A DNA stretch of 64,000 nt from Tistrella mobilis KA081020-065 (GTDB taxonomy: Bacteria; Pseudomonadota; Alphaproteobacteria; Tistrellales; Tistrellaceae), in contig NC_017958.1 of assembly GCF_000264455.2 (NCBI RefSeq), forward strand, positions 372,001 through 436,000. The letters are read 5' to 3'. The notes beneath the pieces were generated by a model. It made no database searches. It had not been told where the DNA came from and worked only from the letters and a program-made list of their open reading frames with translations. Positions 17,986 to 26,277 of this stretch are shown one piece after another; position 1 is the stretch's first letter; every line of letters begins with the position of its first letter. The position numbers and the translations under genes were made by a program.

Positions 17986-18620
17986 TGTTCGAACCCGTGA
18001 TCCGGATCACCGGCCCGGCAGCGCCCCTGCCCGTGGCCAATCTCGACACCGACGTGATCATCCGCATCGAGCGCCTGACCTCGGGCGAGGTGACGGGGCT
18101 CGGGCCCTGGGCCTTCGAGAGCATCCGATACCGCCCGGACGGGACCGAGGATCCCGCCTTCCCGCTCAACGATCCGCGCTGGCGGGATGCCCGCATCCTG
18201 CTCGCCGGCCCCAATTTCGGCTGCGGATCCTCGCGGGAGCCGGCCGTGAATGCCATCCTCCAGGCCGGCATCCGCTGCGTGATCGCCCCCGATTTCGGCG
18301 ACATCTTCCACGCCAACTGCTTCCAGAACGGTCTCTTGCCGATCCGCATGGATCAGGCGGAAGTCACGCGGCTGATGGCGGAAGCCGAAGACGGCGGCGA
18401 CGTCACCGTCGACCTTGAGGCCTGCACCGTCGCCTCGCCCTCGGGCGCGGTCAGGGGCTTCACGATCGACCGGGCCCGCCGCGAGGCGCTGATGGCCGGG
18501 CTCGACGACATGGGGCTGACGCTTCGTCATGCAGACGACATCACCGCCTGGCAGCAGAGTGACCGCGCCCGCCGCCCCTGGGTCTGGGCGATTACCGGGG
18601 ACTGTGGCGTTGCGGGCTGA
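17985..18620 (+). CDS. Aconitase-superfamily hydratase, small subunit (LeuD-like)
   Basis: A 211-residue swivel-domain subunit partnering the preceding LeuC-like protein. Motifs: NLDTDVIIRIERL near the N-terminus, the substrate loop ILLAGPNFGCGSSREPAVNAI and the region GIRCVIAPDFGDIFHANCFQNGLLPI. Its ATG shares one base with the upstream stop codon. Together the two subunits should hydrate or dehydrate an unsaturated di- or tricarboxylate feeding the lyase. Confidence 0.9.
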   Translation: MFEPVIRITGPAAPLPVANLDTDVIIRIERLTSGEVTGLGPWAFESIRYRPDGTEDPAFPLNDPRWRDARILLAGPNFGCGSSREPAVNAILQAGIRCVIAPDFGDIFHANCFQNGLLPIRMDQAEVTRLMAEAEDGGDVTVDLEACTVASPSGAVRGFTIDRARREALMAGLDDMGLTLRHADDITAWQQSDRARRPWVWAITGDCGVAG

Positions 18621-18700
18621 TCATCATTTCTTATGCATATCTTTTACTAAAATCGGACAGCATGCCCCTGCAGGAAGATCCGATGGGAGGAGACGGACCG

Positions 18701-19888
18701 GTGGATGACGCCGACATGATCGAGATTCCCGCCGTGCTGATGCGCGGCGGCACGAGCAAGGCCCTGTTCTTCCACGAGAAGGATCTGCCGCCGGCCGGTC
18801 CGGACCGCGACCGGATGCTGCTCCGCGCGATGGGCTCACCCGATCTGATGCAGATCGACGGGCTCGGCGGCTCGCGGCTGGTGACGTCCAAGATCGCGAT
18901 CATCCGGCCGTCGGACCGGCCGGATGCCGACGTGATCTACACCTTCGCCCAGGTCGACACCGACCGGGCAGTGATCGGCTATGAAGGCAATTGCGGCAAC
19001 ATCTCCTCGGCGGTCGCGCCCTTCGCCGTCGACGAGGGGCTGGTTGCGACCGATGCGTCCGAGGTGACGGTGCGGATCTGGAACGCCAATACCGACAAGA
19101 TCCTGCGCTCGCGGGTTCAGGTGAAGGGCGGCCGGGCCAGAGTGCTCGGCGACTGTGCCATTCCGGGTGTTCCCGGTACCGGTGCCGAGATCATGATGGA
19201 CTATGCCGACACCGTCGGCGCTGCCACGGGCCGGCTCTTCCCCTCTGGCGCCGTGGCCCAGACCATCGCGCTTTCCGACGGCACAGAGGTACGGGTGACG
19301 CTCTGCGACGTCGGCAATGCGGGCGTGTTCATCCGCGCCGAAGACCTCGGCATGGACGGCTCGGAACTGCCCGACCGGATCATGGCGGATCCGGTACTCA
19401 CCCGGCGGATCGCCGAGGTCCAGGCCCGCATGGGCGTCGCCTGCGGCTACTGGACCGACTGGCGGAGCGTCGATCGTCCGGGCCTGCCCCAGGCCCTGCT
19501 GGTGATGCCGCCCACCGGCTTCCACACCTCCGACGGCCGCCATCTCACCGCGGATGAGATGGATGTGTGGGGCCGGATGTTCTTCCTCGGCAAATGCCAT
19601 GACAGCATGTCGGGCACGGGCTCGATGTGTTTCGCCGCCGCCTCGGCCGTGCCGGGCACGGTGGTGGCGGATGCCATGCGCGAGACCCGGCTCACCCCCG
19701 GCCGGGTGGTGATCGGCCATCCGCTGGGGGCCATGTCGGTCGAGGTGGAGCCGATCACTGCCGGCGATCCGGCCGAAACCCGCTATGCGCGGCTTGGCTT
19801 CGCCCGCACCGCCCGCCGGCTGATGGCCGGCACCCTCTACATCCCCCGCGACGACTGGCCCCGGCCGGTCACACTCGCCGCGGACTGA
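18701..19888 (+). CDS. PrpF-family cis/trans isomerase (aconitate or methylaconitate isomerase-like)
   Basis: A 395-residue PrpF homologue with the N-terminal signature IPAVLMRGGTSKALFFHEKDLP, EGNCGNISSAVAPFAVDEGL and the C-terminal GHPLGAMSVEVE. PrpF proteins isomerise the double bond of aconitate-type acids. The GTG at 18701 is chosen because GGGAGGAGA lies just upstream and the conserved core starts soon after; ATGs at 18662 and 18683 would add a non-conserved extension. An AT-rich stretch at 18621-18660 may hold a second promoter. In the methylcitrate cycle PrpF partners AcnD; here the hydratase is the two-subunit LeuCD type. Confidence 0.87.
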   Translation: MDDADMIEIPAVLMRGGTSKALFFHEKDLPPAGPDRDRMLLRAMGSPDLMQIDGLGGSRLVTSKIAIIRPSDRPDADVIYTFAQVDTDRAVIGYEGNCGNISSAVAPFAVDEGLVATDASEVTVRIWNANTDKILRSRVQVKGGRARVLGDCAIPGVPGTGAEIMMDYADTVGAATGRLFPSGAVAQTIALSDGTEVRVTLCDVGNAGVFIRAEDLGMDGSELPDRIMADPVLTRRIAEVQARMGVACGYWTDWRSVDRPGLPQALLVMPPTGFHTSDGRHLTADEMDVWGRMFFLGKCHDSMSGTGSMCFAAASAVPGTVVADAMRETRLTPGRVVIGHPLGAMSVEVEPITAGDPAETRYARLGFARTARRLMAGTLYIPRDDWPRPVTLAAD

Positions 19889-19938
19889 TCCGCGGCGCCC
19901 GGACATAAAAAAGACGACGCCCCATCGGGAGGACACCC

Positions 19939-20961
19939 ATGACCATCACCCGCCTGGCCCGCGCCACGGCGATCGCCGCTCTGTTCGGCGGAACCGCCCT
20001 CACCGGAACCGCCTTCAGCACCGCCGCCATGGCCGCAGACTGGACCATGCGCATCAGCCACCAATGGTCGCCCGGCCTGCCGACCGCGAAACTCCTCGAC
20101 GGCTTCGAAAAGACCGTCGAGGAGAAGAGCGGCGGCCGCCTCGATGTCCAGATCTTCCCCGCCATGCAGCTTTACAAGGCCGACCAGCAGCATGCCGCGG
20201 TCGCCCAGGGGCTGATCGAGGCGACGGTGATGCCCGACTTCACCATGGGCGGCACGGTGCCCGAGATGGTGGTGTCACTGATACCCTTCCTGGTCCGCGA
20301 CGAGGCCTCGGTGCGCGCCTTCCCGTCATCGAAGGTGGCGGAGCTGCTGGAAGAGAAACTGCGCGCCCGCATGGTCGAGCCGATCGGCTGGACGGTCGAG
20401 TCGCGCAGCCTGCTGATCACCTCCAACGGCCGGCCGCTGTCGGAGCCCGATGCCTTCAAGGGCGTGAAGATCCGCGGCCTGAACCCGCTCTATGACAAGG
20501 GTCTGGCGGCGCTGGGTGCCACGCCGACCGCGATGCCGGCCGCCGAAATCTATCAGGCGCTGCAGACCGGTATCATCGATGCCACGGTCACCGGCACTAC
20601 GGGAGCCCTGGGCCGCAAGTTCTACGAGGTGCAGGAATACGGGGTGGTGGCACCCGGCATCTCCTTCGCCAAGAACGTCTTCCTGGTCAATCCCGGCTGG
20701 TGGCAGGACCTGCCCGACGACATCCGCCGGATCATCACCGATGCCACCGACGAGATGTGGACGACGTCCGTCGAGGCCAATCTGGACCCGCGCGCCGATC
20801 CGGCGATCAAGGGGCTGGAGACGGCGGGGATGAAGATGACGGTGCTCGACGACGCCCAGAGCGCGGCCCTCGCCCAGGTCATGGCCCCCCCGGTGATGAG
20901 CGCCTTTTCCGAGATGGGCCGCGATGCCCGCCGGGTCGTCGACCTGTCGCGGGCGGAGTGA
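19939..20961 (+). CDS. dctP: TRAP transporter substrate-binding protein (DctP family)
   Basis: A 340-residue periplasmic solute-binding protein. The signal peptide ends at the AMA site around residue 32. The carboxylate-binding arginine R179 lies in FKGVKIRGL, followed by LGATPTAMPAAEIYQALQTGIIDA, the family signature. A GGGAGGA ribosome site precedes the ATG. It hands an organic acid to the DctQM membrane proteins encoded directly downstream. The ligand is probably the acid metabolised by the lyase/hydratase/isomerase set in the same operon. Confidence 0.92.
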   Translation: MTITRLARATAIAALFGGTALTGTAFSTAAMAADWTMRISHQWSPGLPTAKLLDGFEKTVEEKSGGRLDVQIFPAMQLYKADQQHAAVAQGLIEATVMPDFTMGGTVPEMVVSLIPFLVRDEASVRAFPSSKVAELLEEKLRARMVEPIGWTVESRSLLITSNGRPLSEPDAFKGVKIRGLNPLYDKGLAALGATPTAMPAAEIYQALQTGIIDATVTGTTGALGRKFYEVQEYGVVAPGISFAKNVFLVNPGWWQDLPDDIRRIITDATDEMWTTSVEANLDPRADPAIKGLETAGMKMTVLDDAQSAALAQVMAPPVMSAFSEMGRDARRVVDLSRAE

Positions 20962-20965
20962 GCGG

Positions 20966-21532
20966 ATGACCGCCGCACCCGGCCCCGATCATCGCCCCGA
21001 CCGCCCCGTCACAAGGCCCGATCGTCTCTTTACACGGATCGTCCGATGGACGGTCCGCCTCACCCACGGCCTCGCCTCGGCCGGACTGCTGGGCTGCCTG
21101 GTGCTGGTGGGCTGGTCGGTGGTCTCCCGCTATCTCCTCGACGCGCCGCTGACCTGGGTGGACGACGCCGTCGCTTTCGCCCTGGTCGCGATCGTGACCC
21201 TGAGCGCCGCCGAAGTGACCCGGCGTGACGAACACATCGCCGTCGACCTGCTGACATCTCGTTCCGGCCCGGCCGGACGCCGGATCACCGGCATCGTCTC
21301 GGCCCTCGCCACCATCCTGCTCTGCCTCACGATCATCTGGCAGGGCTGGGCCTCGGCCGGTTTTGCCCGGATCATCGGCATCACGCTGGGTGGCACGCTG
21401 GAATGGCCGGTCTGGCCCTTCCTGCTGATGCTCTCGGCCGGCGCGGCGCTGATCGCATTGGTGGCGTTGGATGCGCTCCTCCGGCTGATTCTCGACGGAG
21501 CCCCCGCGCCGCACGACGGAGAGGCCGCATGA
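20966..21532 (+). CDS. dctQ: TRAP transporter small permease (DctQ family)
   Basis: A 188-residue small membrane subunit with about four membrane segments after a proline- and arginine-rich start. The DctQ pattern is visible in VVSRYLLDAPLTWVDDAVAFALVAIVTLSAAEVTRRDEHIAVDLL. It starts five bases after the dctP stop, and its own stop overlaps the dctM start (ATGA at 21529). The long N-terminal stretch before the first helix is somewhat unusual, but no better start is visible. Confidence 0.9.
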   Translation: MTAAPGPDHRPDRPVTRPDRLFTRIVRWTVRLTHGLASAGLLGCLVLVGWSVVSRYLLDAPLTWVDDAVAFALVAIVTLSAAEVTRRDEHIAVDLLTSRSGPAGRRITGIVSALATILLCLTIIWQGWASAGFARIIGITLGGTLEWPVWPFLLMLSAGAALIALVALDALLRLILDGAPAPHDGEAA

Positions 21533-22812
21533 CCCTGATCCTGCTGCTAGCCGGGCTGATCCTGCTGCTGCTGACCGGGCTGCCGATCTTCGTGGTGCTG
21601 ATGCTGTTCGCCGGCGCGCTCGAACTCGTCAATGGCGGGGCGCTGTCGACCTTCCCGGCGTTGATCGTGGGGGAATTCGCCCAGTATCTGCTGGTCGCCA
21701 TCCCGCTCTTCGCCTTCATGGCCCATGTGATGATCCGCAGCCGGATCGTCGATGACCTCTACGATACCGCCTTCGTGCTCACCCGACATCTGCCGGGCGG
21801 GGTCGGCATTGCCACGGTCGCCGCCTGCGTGGTCTTCGCCGCCATCTCGGGGTCGAGCGTCGCCACCGCCCTCACCATCGGTGCAGTCGCGATCCCGCAG
21901 ATGCTGAAATTCGGCTACACCCCGCGCGCCGCCTATGGCCTCGTGGCGGCCGGCGGCACGCTCGGCATCCTGATCCCACCCTCGGGGCCGCTGCTGCTCT
22001 ACGGCGTGACGGCGGACGCTTCGATCGGCCAGCTGTTCATGGCCGGCGTGTTGCCCGGGCTGCTGATCGCGGCCCTGTTTGTCGCCTGGACGGTGGGCGC
22101 TTCGGGCCTGCGCAGCACACAGCCCCGTCTGCCGCGCGCCGGGCTGGCCGAGGCGGCGGGCGCCGTGCGCCGCTCCTTCTGGGCGCTCTCGCTGCCGGTC
22201 TTCGTGCTGGGCGGCATGTATGCCGGCATCTTCACCGCCACCGAGGCGGCGGGAACCGGTGCCATTCTGGCGCTGCTGATCGGCATCCTGATCTATCGCA
22301 GCATCGGCCTGCGTGAGATCTGGGCCTCGGTCCAGGACGCCTGCCGGACTTCGGCCATGCTGTTCATGATTCTGGCCGGTGCCGCAATGCTGAACCAGGT
22401 CCTGACCAAGATGCGCCTGCCGCAGGAGATCCTGCAGCTGGTCGCCGGGGCCGATCTCGGCGCCATCGGCTTCATTCTGTGCGTGATGGCGCTGATCTTC
22501 GTGCTCGGCATGTTCCTGGAAGCGATCTCGATCATCCTGATCACCACGCCGGTGGTGGCGCCGGTGCTGCACCAGCTGGGGGTGAACCCGGTCTGGTACG
22601 GCATCCTGCTGGTGATCAACCTTGAACTCGCGATGATCACCCCGCCGGTCGGGCTCAATCTGTTCACCATCAAGTCGATCACCCGGGCGCCCCTGGGCGA
22701 GATCATCATGGGCACGCTGCCCTATATCGCCATCCTGATGATCGGCCTCGGCATTCTGCTCGCCTGGCCGGATATCGCGCTCTGGTTGCCGGCAACGATG
22801 ATGGGGCGCTGA
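21529..22812 (+). CDS. dctM: TRAP transporter large permease (DctM family)
   Basis: A 427-residue ion-coupled permease with about 12 hydrophobic segments. DctM landmarks include FAAISGSSVATALTIGAVAIPQMLKFGYTPRAAYGLVAAGGTLGILIPPSGPLLLYG and the C-terminal ELAMITPPVGLNLFTIKSI. It is the main transport channel working with DctP and DctQ. It is the last gene of the operon and is followed by an intrinsic terminator at 22886-22924. Confidence 0.93.
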   Translation: MTLILLLAGLILLLLTGLPIFVVLMLFAGALELVNGGALSTFPALIVGEFAQYLLVAIPLFAFMAHVMIRSRIVDDLYDTAFVLTRHLPGGVGIATVAACVVFAAISGSSVATALTIGAVAIPQMLKFGYTPRAAYGLVAAGGTLGILIPPSGPLLLYGVTADASIGQLFMAGVLPGLLIAALFVAWTVGASGLRSTQPRLPRAGLAEAAGAVRRSFWALSLPVFVLGGMYAGIFTATEAAGTGAILALLIGILIYRSIGLREIWASVQDACRTSAMLFMILAGAAMLNQVLTKMRLPQEILQLVAGADLGAIGFILCVMALIFVLGMFLEAISIILITTPVVAPVLHQLGVNPVWYGILLVINLELAMITPPVGLNLFTIKSITRAPLGEIIMGTLPYIAILMIGLGILLAWPDIALWLPATMMGR

Positions 22813-22885
22813 CGCCCGGTCACCCCCGATCCGTCCGCGGAAGGCCGCGCCTCCCCCTTCCATCCGGATCTCCGCGGACGTCCTC

Positions 22886-22924
22886 ACGCCCTCGTGCATT
22901 CCCCTGCACGGGGGCGTCCTTTTA
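22886..22924 (+). terminator. Rho-independent terminator after dctM
   Basis: ACGCCCTCGTGCA (22886-22898) pairs with TGCACGGGGGCGT (22905-22917) with a single G-U wobble around a six-base loop, followed by CCTTTT. It ends the lyase-hydratase-TRAP operon. Confidence 0.8.
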
Positions 22925-22950
22925 TCCGAATTGCTTTTAAGATCACAAAA

Positions 22951-22956
22951 TATAAT
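22951..22956 (+). promoter_or_regulatory. Candidate -10 box for the MFS gene
   Basis: A perfect TATAAT in an AT-rich island just after the terminator, 38 bases before the MFS start. A -35 element is not clear (TTGCTT at 22931 is spaced only 14 bases away). It suggests the transporter has its own promoter. Confidence 0.4.
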
Positions 22957-22994
22957 CATGAGTTGATAAAGGGCACTGGCGGGAGGGAGCGCCC

Positions 22995-24287
22995 ATGTCC
23001 ACGATACCACTGCCGGCCGCCACTGCACGGCGGCAGAGCCTCAGGCCGATCATCGCGGCGACGGTGGGCTGCCTGCTCGAATGGTATGATTTCGCGGTCT
23101 ATGGCTATTTCGCCGTGGTGATCGCGAAACTGTTCTTCCCCACCGGCTCGGACTGGACCTCGCTGCTGCTCGCGGTCGCGACTTTCGGGGTGGGTTTTGC
23201 CATGCGGCCGGTGGGTGCCCTGGTGCTCGGCACGCTGGCCGACCGGCACGGCCGTAAGGCGGCGCTCAGCCTGACCATCACCACCATGGTTTTCGGCACC
23301 GCGCTCATCGCCTTCGCCCCCACCCATGCCGAAATCGGCCTCTGGGCACCGGTGCTGATCGTGATCGGCCGCCTGATCCAGGGGTTTTCGGCGGGGGGTG
23401 AAATGGGGGTCGCCACTGCCTGGCTGGTGGAATATGCCGGCCCCGGCCGCCGCATGCTGCAGGCGAGCTTTCAGCAGATGACCCAGCTGACGGCGCTGCT
23501 CGCCGGCTCGCTGACCGGCGCGCTGGTCACCGGCCTGCTCTCCCCCACCGAGGTCGAAGCCTGGGGCTGGCGGATCCCGTTCATGGTCGGGCTGATCATC
23601 GGCCCGATCGGCTGGTACATCCGCCGCCACACCGCAGAGCCGCCGGAATTCGCCGCCCGCCAGGCCGCACGCGATGCCCGCGCCCCCCGGATCTCTCCGG
23701 CCCATGTCATCCGCGCCCATCCGCGCGCGGCGCTCGCCGGGTTCTGCATCACCATTCTCTGGACGATCTGCACCTATTTCTTCCTGGTCTATATGCCGAC
23801 CTATGCGATCCGCGAACTGGGCATCGCCGCCGACGGCGCGCTGATCTCCAATGCCGTGGCGCTGGCGGTTGCCGTCGTCTTCGTGCCGGGCTTCGCCATC
23901 CTGGCCGATCGCCGCGGCCCGCGGCCGGTGATGACCGCGGCGGCGCTGGTGCTGCTCGCGGCCAGCTGGCCGGCGCTCGCCACCCTCACCACCTTCCCCC
24001 AGCTGCCGACGCTGATCCTGGTCCAGGCGGCACTGGCCATCCCCATCGCCGCCTTCACCGGACCGGCCGGCGGCGCCATGGCCGGCCTGTTTCCCCCTGA
24101 CACCCGCGCCACCGGCATGTCCATCGCCTACAATTTCGCCGTCACCCTGTTCGGCGGCTTCGCCCCCTTCATCGCCACCTGGGCGATCGGCGTCACCGGC
24201 GACCCGCATGCCCCGGCCTGGTATCTCTGCTTCGGCGCCGCCGCCGCCGTGATCGGCGTGCGGTTGATGGGCGGGCGGCGGGAGTGA
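22995..24287 (+). CDS. MFS transporter, metabolite:H+ symporter (MHS) family
   Basis: A 430-residue symporter of the ProP/CitA/KgtP type. Family features are ATVGCLLEWYDFAVYGYFAVVIAKLFFP at the start, the loop motif GTLADRHGRKAALSLTI and RLIQGFSAGGEMGVATAWLVEYA. Members import osmolytes, citrate, 2-oxoglutarate or aromatic acids with protons. A GGGAGGGAG ribosome site precedes the ATG. It is separated from the TRAP operon by a terminator but may serve the same or a related acid; the substrate is unknown. Confidence 0.88.
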   Translation: MSTIPLPAATARRQSLRPIIAATVGCLLEWYDFAVYGYFAVVIAKLFFPTGSDWTSLLLAVATFGVGFAMRPVGALVLGTLADRHGRKAALSLTITTMVFGTALIAFAPTHAEIGLWAPVLIVIGRLIQGFSAGGEMGVATAWLVEYAGPGRRMLQASFQQMTQLTALLAGSLTGALVTGLLSPTEVEAWGWRIPFMVGLIIGPIGWYIRRHTAEPPEFAARQAARDARAPRISPAHVIRAHPRAALAGFCITILWTICTYFFLVYMPTYAIRELGIAADGALISNAVALAVAVVFVPGFAILADRRGPRPVMTAAALVLLAASWPALATLTTFPQLPTLILVQAALAIPIAAFTGPAGGAMAGLFPPDTRATGMSIAYNFAVTLFGGFAPFIATWAIGVTGDPHAPAWYLCFGAAAAVIGVRLMGGRRE

Positions 24288-24455
24288 GGGGCGTGTCGCT
24301 CCTGAGCAAAGATGCAGCCGCTGCGGGTCCCGGGCCGCTTTATATAAATAAAAAGATGTATTTCATTGTCATATCATAATTTATAATTGATGATCCGGTG
24401 CTCCCTTCCTATGGTGCGCAAACGCAGCGTTCCCTCTGCTTTTCCGCTTGAAAAA

Positions 24456-24470
24456 TAACCTATCAGGTTA
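24456..24470. promoter_or_regulatory. MqsA-type operator (TAACCT-N3-AGGTTA)
   Basis: A perfect 6+3+6 palindrome ending eight bases before the mqsR start. The E. coli MqsA antitoxin binds AACCT-N3-AGGTT palindromes in its own promoter, so this is almost certainly the autoregulatory site of the toxin-antitoxin operon. A TTGAAA box lies just upstream at 24448-24453. Confidence 0.85.
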
Positions 24471-24478
24471 ATAATGAT

Positions 24479-24775
24479 ATGGAGAAGTGGCGGCCGCATC
24501 ATCCGCTGAGCCTCGTGCAGGCGCTGGCCCTTACCGGCCGTTTTCGCATGACCGGCACGGCACGCGCTGGAGCGAGTCGTCTTCTGCTCGATCAGCAGGA
24601 CGTCCTCGACATCGTAAGTCAGCTTGCACAGGGCGATTTCCACAAGAGCATGACGACATATGCCGATCACACCATCTGGCAGGACGTGTACCGCCCTTAT
24701 ACCCCGGCGGGCCATGTCTACCTGAAACTCACCGTCACCGACGATCTCCTCATCGTCTCGTTTAATGAGGTGTGA
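24479..24775 (+). CDS. mqsR: MqsR-family mRNA interferase toxin
   Basis: A 98-residue toxin of the RelE-fold MqsR family, the same length as the E. coli protein. It keeps the MEK start, LSLVQALALTGRFRMT and the diagnostic block KSMTTYADHTIWQDVYRP followed by HVYLKLTV and LIVSF. MqsR cleaves mRNA, preferentially at GCU in E. coli. As usual for this family, the toxin gene precedes the antitoxin; mqsA starts one base after the toxin stop. Upstream DNA (24330-24480) is AT-rich compared with the neighbours, suggesting the module was acquired. Confidence 0.93.
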   Translation: MEKWRPHHPLSLVQALALTGRFRMTGTARAGASRLLLDQQDVLDIVSQLAQGDFHKSMTTYADHTIWQDVYRPYTPAGHVYLKLTVTDDLLIVSFNEV

Positions 24776-24776
24776 C

Positions 24777-25178
24777 GTGAAATGCCCTGTATGTGGCGCA
24801 GCCGAGCTTGTCCACGATACGCGCGACCAGACCTTCACCTATAAAGGCGAGACTGCGGTCATCTCTCGGGTGGTGGGCGATTACTGCCCCGCCTGCGGTG
24901 AATCCCTCACTGCCCCGGACGAGACCGACCGGGTCATGCGCGAGATGCGCGACTTCATGAAGCAGGTGAATGCTCGTGCGGTCGACCCGTCCTTCATCAC
25001 CGCCGTCCGCAAGAAGCTGGCCCTGGATCAGCGCGAAGCCGGCAGGATCTTCGGCGGAGGCGTGAATGCGTTCTCGCGTTACGAAACCGGCAAGGCAGAG
25101 CCCCCCGTCGCACTCGTGAAGCTCCTCCGCGTGCTCAATCGCCATCCACATCTGCTCGACGAAGTTCGCGCGGATTGA
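24777..25178 (+). CDS. mqsA: MqsA-family antitoxin
   Basis: A 133-residue antitoxin. The N-terminal zinc domain has C3, C6, C37 and C40 (MKCPVCG and YCPACGE), matching the E. coli spacing, and the C-terminal Xre-like helix-turn-helix (DQREAGRIFGGGVNAFSRYETGKAEPP) binds DNA. The GTG at 24777 gives the typical MKCPVCG start; an upstream ATG at 24765 lies inside mqsR. It neutralises MqsR and represses the operon through the palindrome at 24456-24470. Its last 38 bases are part of a 56-bp repeat duplicated at 26278-26333. Confidence 0.93.
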   Translation: MKCPVCGAAELVHDTRDQTFTYKGETAVISRVVGDYCPACGESLTAPDETDRVMREMRDFMKQVNARAVDPSFITAVRKKLALDQREAGRIFGGGVNAFSRYETGKAEPPVALVKLLRVLNRHPHLLDEVRAD

Positions 25179-25196
25179 GCTTTCAGCCGTTGCCGG
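25141..25196. repeat. 56-bp direct repeat, left copy
   Basis: Identical to 26278-26333. It covers the last codons and stop of mqsA plus 18 bases beyond. The right copy ends with the stop region of the convergent acyl-CoA synthetase. The ancestral layout was therefore probably mqsA meeting that gene tail to tail, later split by the AT-rich insert. Confidence 0.93.
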
Positions 25197-26277
25197 TGGA
25201 TCTGGTCGGCGGCCGTTGTTGGCGGATCAGACAGTCAACACGAGTTTCGCATCGACCGCCTGCTCAATTTTCCTACTGGAATGAGGAAAGTTCAGCACCA
25301 ATTGGTTCTTATGCGCCCCCGCGCTCTACAAGATGAGAGACGAACAGGTCAAGGGGGATCAGCATGTTGAAAGCAGGCGAAGTTCTCGGAAATATTGTAA
25401 GCCTTTCTTGCCTTGCAATAGGTGCTTTGGTCATCGTAATTTCAGATGTCGATGATATATTATTTAATAGCACGTGCTTAATAGATTTCACATGCACAGA
25501 TGAGGTGAAAAATGGGATTTTGAGGATAATCACTGTCCTTGCAATGGCCACTCTCATTCCAACTTCTCATCACATTCTTAAAATCATTAATAATATCAGA
25601 AAAAACAACTCAAATATTGAAAATGGTGTATCAATAATACTTGAAAATATTCACAACTCAATATCAGTCATAGATAATGATAAATTCGAGTATTTTTATG
25701 AAAGCGCATTAAAAGGCATAGAGAACGCAGCGTATGAACAGACCATCATCCGAGCCACGTCAAGCTTCACACCTCCTGATACCGAGATGCGGGAGAAGTA
25801 CTTCGATGGTCTTGCTAAGATCATTACGCGTAAATCATCGCCAAACTACCTGGTTCTAATGGCGAAAGGCAACAACGAGAAATGGGATGAGGAGTGCCTC
25901 AAGGAACTCGATATTCGAAAAACTTACATGGATAAGCATGCAGAGACCAATGGAAGACCATGGCACTATGATCAGGACTTCTCTGCACGGCGATCGCGGT
26001 ATCATGCAAGAATGGACTTCCTGATCATAAAAGATACAGTCTTTCTGAATGTGAGTACCTCTGTCAAAAATTCCGGTGATCGTGGCTACATATATATCAA
26101 AGATAATGAAGTTGCAGATATATTTCGTCGCTGGTTTGATACCATCTGGAAAGACAATAGACTTTCATCAAAAATTGACCTAACCGAACGGGGGTTTGAA
26201 TTCGAGCGTTCCAGGACTAGATAAAAGATCGCCTCGGAGTTATCTATATCCTGAAGGGATGTGCAGACAGAGCGATT
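25197..26277 (+). mobile_element. AT-rich gene insert between 56-bp direct repeats
   Basis: About 1.08 kb, markedly richer in A and T than everything around it, carrying one gene (25364-26224) and no recognisable transposase, integrase or terminal inverted repeats. The 56-bp perfect repeats at both ends show it was inserted at, or recombined into, the mqsA 3' end. Repeats this long suggest att-like site-specific integration by a trans-acting recombinase, or homologous integration of a circle, rather than ordinary transposition, which makes duplications of 2-14 bp. Confidence 0.7.
25364..26224 (+). CDS. Two-TM protein of unknown function, horizontally acquired
   Basis: A 286-residue protein I cannot place in a named family. 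Two hydrophobic segments lie near the N-terminus (about residues 7-27 and 52-70), with a cysteine-containing loop between them. A lysine/asparagine-rich linker follows, then a soluble domain of about 190 residues ending in HARMDFLIIKDTVFLNVS and GYIYIKDNEVADIFRRWFDTIWK. That ending faintly recalls PLD-like folds, but no HKD motif is present. A GGGGG ribosome site precedes the ATG. Codon use (many AAA, AAT, ATA) differs sharply from all neighbours. A membrane-anchored effector of a defence or toxin system is one possibility, unproven. Confidence 0.75.
   Translation: MLKAGEVLGNIVSLSCLAIGALVIVISDVDDILFNSTCLIDFTCTDEVKNGILRIITVLAMATLIPTSHHILKIINNIRKNNSNIENGVSIILENIHNSISVIDNDKFEYFYESALKGIENAAYEQTIIRATSSFTPPDTEMREKYFDGLAKIITRKSSPNYLVLMAKGNNEKWDEECLKELDIRKTYMDKHAETNGRPWHYDQDFSARRSRYHARMDFLIIKDTVFLNVSTSVKNSGDRGYIYIKDNEVADIFRRWFDTIWKDNRLSSKIDLTERGFEFERSRTR

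Noticed and set aside
16564-18620. Leucine biosynthesis leuCD
   Set aside because: No leuA or leuB alongside, and the operon contains a C-C lyase, PrpF and a TRAP importer, pointing to catabolism.
25197-25363. Transposase remnant in the left part of the AT-rich insert
   Set aside because: No open frame, terminal inverted repeat or recognisable transposase fragment could be seen.
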